NCBI GenBank assembly: GCA_002395525.1
Contig: DGXE01000006.1
Location: 1-8,368, forward strand
DNA length: 8,368 bases
Reading direction: 5' to 3'
Source of the DNA: Ruminococcus sp. UBA4240
Lineage (GTDB): Bacteria; Bacillota; Clostridia; Oscillospirales; Ruminococcaceae
Position 1 is the first letter of the stretch; every line of letters starts with the position of its first letter. The notes under the pieces are model-generated. The model made no database searches. It saw nothing but the letters and a program-made list of their open reading frames with translations, and was not told where the DNA came from. The position numbers and the translations under genes were made by a program. Positions 5,767 to 8,368 of the stretch are shown here, piece after piece.

Positions 5767-6072
5767 AGATCGGAGGGTGTCCGCAGCAGCAGGTCAATTG
5801 TCAACCGTCAGCGGGCAGTTCTATCGGCTTGCAAAAGTTAGTTTATGCTAACTCCTTTGTGCATATAGTTTGCCCCGGAAATGGCGGTTCACAAAAAATT
5901 TACATTTGCCGATTTTTGTCCCCGCCTCCATTTTTTGCGGATTATAGGGTGAACAGGAGCGTCTTTCCTGCTGCCCCTGCCGGCGAGAAGCCGTGATCAA
6001 TGCGGATATATCAGCGTTTGGACGGATTTTGTGAATAAAGATTTTCAAAATACGGATTAATGTTTGAAATCC
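5767..6072. other. Gene-free stretch with several hairpins, no recognisable gene
   Basis: No convincing coding frame with a ribosome binding site is present on either strand. Visible structure: a GCAAA-AGTTAG / CTAACT-cc-TTTG hairpin (5831-5859); a long imperfect hairpin (5879-5933); a TATAAT-like box on the minus strand (5941-5946) without a good -35; small GC hairpins around 5953-5993; and an AT-rich imperfect inverted repeat (6026-6051) next to the dehydrogenase promoter. The minus strand ends in the terminator at 5725-5766, so a minus-strand small RNA is possible. Confidence 0.5.
5879..5933. repeat. Long imperfect inverted repeat
   Basis: Plus-strand arms: AAATGG (5879-5884) pairs with CCATTT (5928-5933), CGG (5885-5887) with CCG (5922-5924) leaving a 3-base bulge, and ACAAAAA (5891-5897) with TTTTTGT (5913-5919). 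That makes sixteen base pairs around a loop of about 15 nt. It may be the 5' hairpin of a minus-strand RNA or a degenerate small repeat element. Confidence 0.5.
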
Positions 6073-6101
6073 TTGATTTTTTCTTCGGGATATGGTAGAA
6101 T
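6073..6101 (+). promoter_or_regulatory. Promoter of the dehydrogenase-fumarase operon
   Basis: TTGATT (6073-6078), a 17-bp spacer, then TAGAAT (6096-6101), preceded by TGG as an extended -10. The start is predicted near 6108, giving a leader of about 135 nt. AT-rich sequence with an imperfect inverted repeat lies directly upstream. Confidence 0.75.
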
Positions 6102-6107
6102 GTTATT

Positions 6108-6243
6108 GCTTGTAACTGTGTGTACCTATAGAATGAGCACACACAAGGAGCACACACCGTGAAAACGTAAACCGTGCAGCAGCGCATGGTGAGCGGTCAA
6201 ACTCCATGCAGCTGCAAATACATAAAGAAAGTGGGAAAGCTTT
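6108..6243 (+). promoter_or_regulatory. Structured leader of the dehydrogenase gene with a three-codon frame
   Basis: The leader holds a TGTGTGT/ACACACA stem (6117-6123 with 6139-6145). It also holds AAGGAG (6145-6150) placed eight bases before GTG AAA ACG TAA (6159-6170), a possible mini-frame, and a repeated ACCGTG (6156-6161, 6171-6176). A second stem pairs GCAGCGCATGG (6179-6189) with CCATGC-A-GCTGC (6204-6215), 11 pairs with one bulged A and a 14-nt loop. The dehydrogenase itself has only a weak ribosome binding site (GTGGGAAAG). Confidence 0.45.
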
Positions 6244-7185
6244 ATGAGCAACAAAGTCACCATTATCGGCGCAGGAAGCGTCGGCTCCACCATTGCCTAC
6301 ACTATGGTGGTCAACAACATCGCCTCCGAGATAGTCCTTATCGACATCAACGAGCCTAAGGCCATAGGCGAGGCTATGGACATCTACCAGGGCGTACCCT
6401 ATTGCGCCCCCTGCCAGATCTATGCAGGCTCCTACGAGGATGCCGAGGGTTCTGATGTGGTAATACTCACATCCGGCATCGCAAGAAAGGCAGGCCAGTC
6501 CAGACTTGAGCTTGCTCAGGTAAATGTAAATATCACCAAGGAGATCATGCCCCAGATTACAAAGCACGCTCCCAATGCTATCTACATTATCATCTCCAAT
6601 CCCATCGACATACTGACCTACCAGTTCTACAAGTATTCAGGGCTGCCCGCCAACCACATCATCGGCTCCGGCACCACCCTTGACACCGCAAGGCTGCGCA
6701 CAGGCATTGCGGAGAAGTTCGGCATAAGCCAGCAGAACGTTCACGCATACGTATTCGGCGAGCACGGGGATTCTTCCTTCGTGCCCTGGTCACTGGCAAA
6801 CATCTCCAACATCCCCATCGAGCACTACAATGCGTCTCTCCCCGCTGAAAGACGTGTTGAGCTTGACTATGCAGGGCTTGAGGAGTACATGAGAAAGTCC
6901 GGTGCAAAGATAATTGCCAACAAGGGTGCTACCTTCTATGCGATCGCAATTTCCGTATGCCATATAATAAAGTGCCTGTTCACAGGCGTGGATACCACTC
7001 TTACAGTATCCTCCATGATGAACGGCGAATACGGCATCGACGATGTATGCCTTTCCGTACTGTCCATTCTGGGACGTGACGGCTTAGAGGCAAAGATGAA
7101 CGTGCCCCTGACCGACAGCGAGATCGAAAAGCTCCGTCACAGCGCACAGTGCCTCAAGGACGTTATCGCACAGATCCAGTTCTAA
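6244..7185 (+). CDS. LDH-type malate/lactate dehydrogenase, predicted malate dehydrogenase
   Basis: This NAD-dependent 2-hydroxyacid dehydrogenase has 313 residues, a full family length. The Rossmann motif GAGSVG is at 9-14 and the NAD-binding Asp of LIDIN is D34. Catalytic residues are in place: R87, D147 and R150 in LDTAR, H174 in GEHGD, and T230. The fold and the GEHGD and KGAT segments look like L-lactate dehydrogenase. However, the specificity loop reads RKAGQSR, with Arg (R81) where lactate dehydrogenases have Gln (QKPGETR). Arg there is the malate dehydrogenase state, and as I recall Clostridium thermocellum uses an LDH-type malate dehydrogenase of this kind. The next gene, fumarase-like, is 12 bases downstream, which fits malate. 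Automatic annotation may call it ldh. Its ribosome binding site is weak and the leader is structured. Confidence 0.9.
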   Translation: MSNKVTIIGAGSVGSTIAYTMVVNNIASEIVLIDINEPKAIGEAMDIYQGVPYCAPCQIYAGSYEDAEGSDVVILTSGIARKAGQSRLELAQVNVNITKEIMPQITKHAPNAIYIIISNPIDILTYQFYKYSGLPANHIIGSGTTLDTARLRTGIAEKFGISQQNVHAYVFGEHGDSSFVPWSLANISNIPIEHYNASLPAERRVELDYAGLEEYMRKSGAKIIANKGATFYAIAISVCHIIKCLFTGVDTTLTVSSMMNGEYGIDDVCLSVLSILGRDGLEAKMNVPLTDSEIEKLRHSAQCLKDVIAQIQF

Positions 7186-7197
7186 GGGAGGCACATG

Positions 7198-8368
7198 ATG
7201 GAATACCGTATAGAGCACGACTCCATGGGGGAGATGAAGGTCCCCGCAGACAAGTACTGGGCTGCCCAGACAGAGCGCAGCCACGAAAACTTCCTCATAG
7301 GCGTGGGGATAGAGACCATGCCCAGAGAGATAACAAAGGCCTTCGGCTACCTTAAAAAGGCGGCTGCCATGGCAAACCATGAGCTTCGCCCCGAAAAGAT
7401 GACCGATGAGAAGCTGGCGGCTATCTCACAGGCGGCTGACGAGGTCATAAGCGGCTCCCTGAACGACCATTTCCCCCTTGTGGTATGGCAGACAGGAAGC
7501 GGCACCCAGTCCAACATGAACACCAATGAGGTCATCGCCAACAGGGGCAACGAGATAGCAGGGAAGAAGCTGCTGCACCCCAATGATGACATCAACATGA
7601 GCCAGTCCTCCAACGACACCTTCCCCACTGCCATGCACATATCCGCTGTTATGGCAATAGAGGACAGGGTGATCCCCGCTGTGGATGAGCTGATAGCTAC
7701 ATTCAGGCGCCTCGAGGAGGAGCATCAGGGCATAGTGAAGTCCGGGCGCACACATTTGCAGGATGCCACACCCATTTCCTTCTCACAGGAGATAAGCGGC
7801 TGGAGATCCTCCCTTGAAAAGGACAAAAAGCTCCTTGAAATAGCCCTTCCCGAGCTGAAGGAGCTGGCGCTGGGCGGCACTGCGGTAGGCACAGGCCTCA
7901 ACACCCCCAAGGGCTTTGATGTAAAGGTGGCAGAGTGCGTATCACAGCTTACGGGGAAGGATTTCAGGACTGCCCCCAACAAGTTCCACGCCCTCACCTC
8001 CAAGGATGAGATAGTATTTGCCCACGGCGCTCTGAAAGCCCTTGCGGCAGATATGATGAAGATAGCAAACGATGTAAGATGGCTGGCATCAGGCCCCAGG
8101 GACGGCTTAGGGGAGATAACCATTCCCGAGAACGAGCCCGGCTCCTCCATCATGCCCGGCAAGGTGAACCCCGTTATTCCCGAGGTGGTCAACCAGGTGT
8201 GCTTCAAGGTCATCGGCAACGACACCACCGTCAGCTTTGCTGCCGAGGCAGGCCAGTTGCAGCTCAACGTGATGGAGCCCATCATCACCGTGTCGCTGTT
8301 CGAGAGCCTGATATGGCTGAAGTGCGCCATCAGCACACTCACCGAGGAGTGCATCCTTGGCATCACCG
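7198..8368 (+). CDS. fumC: Class II fumarase-family lyase (FumC-like), C-terminus cut by the window edge
   Basis: FumC interconverts malate and fumarate. The window shows 390 codons of about 460. Fumarase motifs are WQTGSGTQSNMN (97-108), HPNDDINMSQSSND (127-140), GRTHLQDATP (183-192) with H186, and PENEPGSSIMPGKVNP (310-325), which includes the catalytic Ser of the SS loop. H186 is Gln in aspartases, so fumarase is favoured. From residue 326 on, the sequence instead follows aspartate ammonia-lyase, with PEVVNQVCFKVIGNDTT and AAEAGQLQLNVMEP, where FumC usually has a GASGNFELNV-type segment. Two ATGs are possible, 7195 and 7198; GGGAGG (7186-7191) is 3 and 6 bases away, so I choose 7198. The gene is in an operon with the preceding dehydrogenase, 12 bases apart with no terminator. 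Aspartase activity cannot be excluded. Confidence 0.9.
   Translation, partial: MEYRIEHDSMGEMKVPADKYWAAQTERSHENFLIGVGIETMPREITKAFGYLKKAAAMANHELRPEKMTDEKLAAISQAADEVISGSLNDHFPLVVWQTGSGTQSNMNTNEVIANRGNEIAGKKLLHPNDDINMSQSSNDTFPTAMHISAVMAIEDRVIPAVDELIATFRRLEEEHQGIVKSGRTHLQDATPISFSQEISGWRSSLEKDKKLLEIALPELKELALGGTAVGTGLNTPKGFDVKVAECVSQLTGKDFRTAPNKFHALTSKDEIVFAHGALKALAADMMKIANDVRWLASGPRDGLGEITIPENEPGSSIMPGKVNPVIPEVVNQVCFKVIGNDTTVSFAAEAGQLQLNVMEPIITVSLFESLIWLKCAISTLTEECILGIT

Noticed and set aside
6029..6046. Canonical Rex operator at the dehydrogenase promoter
   Set aside because: Only the first half site TTGTGAA matches; the bases at the correct spacing for the second half do not.
5848..6048. 66-residue minus-strand frame in the gene-free region
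   Set aside because: It starts at TTG with no Shine-Dalgarno sequence, overlaps inverted repeats, and shows no recognisable motif.
6174..6359. 61-residue plus-strand frame overlapping the dehydrogenase start
   Set aside because: No ribosome binding site before its GTG, and it runs out of frame into a secure gene with a very basic, shadow-like composition.

Overview
The window looks like chromosomal DNA of a moderately GC-rich member of the Clostridia. A Ruminococcus-like organism is my best guess. This rests on a surface protein with a very long Thr-rich tail, strong AGGAG-type ribosome binding sites, sigma-A type promoters with 17-bp spacers, and the gene content. I cannot name a species. 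I see no insertion sequence, phage gene, CRISPR array, tRNA or rRNA. Everything reads as housekeeping or vertically inherited DNA, so the interest lies mostly in the regulatory regions and in two enzymes with unusual motifs.

Layout from left to right. The 5' half of enolase (eno, minus strand, cut by the window edge) has a clear promoter. Next comes ribonuclease HII (rnhB, minus). A 108-bp divergent region holds two face-to-face promoters whose -10 boxes overlap; they serve rnhB and a plus-strand gene for a membrane-anchored FecR-like protein with a Thr-rich tail. That gene ends at a strong hairpin terminator shared with the convergent gene on the other side. The convergent pair is a minus-strand operon, mgtE (Mg2+ channel/transporter) followed by a rodA/ftsW-type peptidoglycan polymerase gene. 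Then comes a 766-bp gene-poor stretch (5478-6243), and finally a plus-strand pair: an LDH/MDH-family dehydrogenase and a class II fumarase-family gene cut by the right edge.

The gene-poor stretch is the most interesting part. Its left third is a leader of about 200 nt for mgtE, starting from a perfect consensus promoter. The leader contains a possible 26-residue leader peptide with a near-perfect Shine-Dalgarno sequence. It also contains a hairpin that sequesters the mgtE ribosome binding site, and a long-range helix that would compete with that hairpin. This looks like a translational switch, and I do not see the conserved M-box (Mg2+ riboswitch) core in it. The middle holds an orphan minus-strand terminator with no obvious gene in front of it, plus several hairpins, so a small RNA is possible. 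The right part holds the promoter and structured leader of the dehydrogenase gene.

The last two genes probably work together. The dehydrogenase carries Arg instead of Gln at the substrate-specificity position, the malate-dehydrogenase state. The next gene has fumarase motifs in its first 325 codons. Together they would run oxaloacetate to malate to fumarate, the reductive branch toward succinate. The fumarase changes to aspartase-like sequence right after the catalytic loop, which leaves its substrate open.
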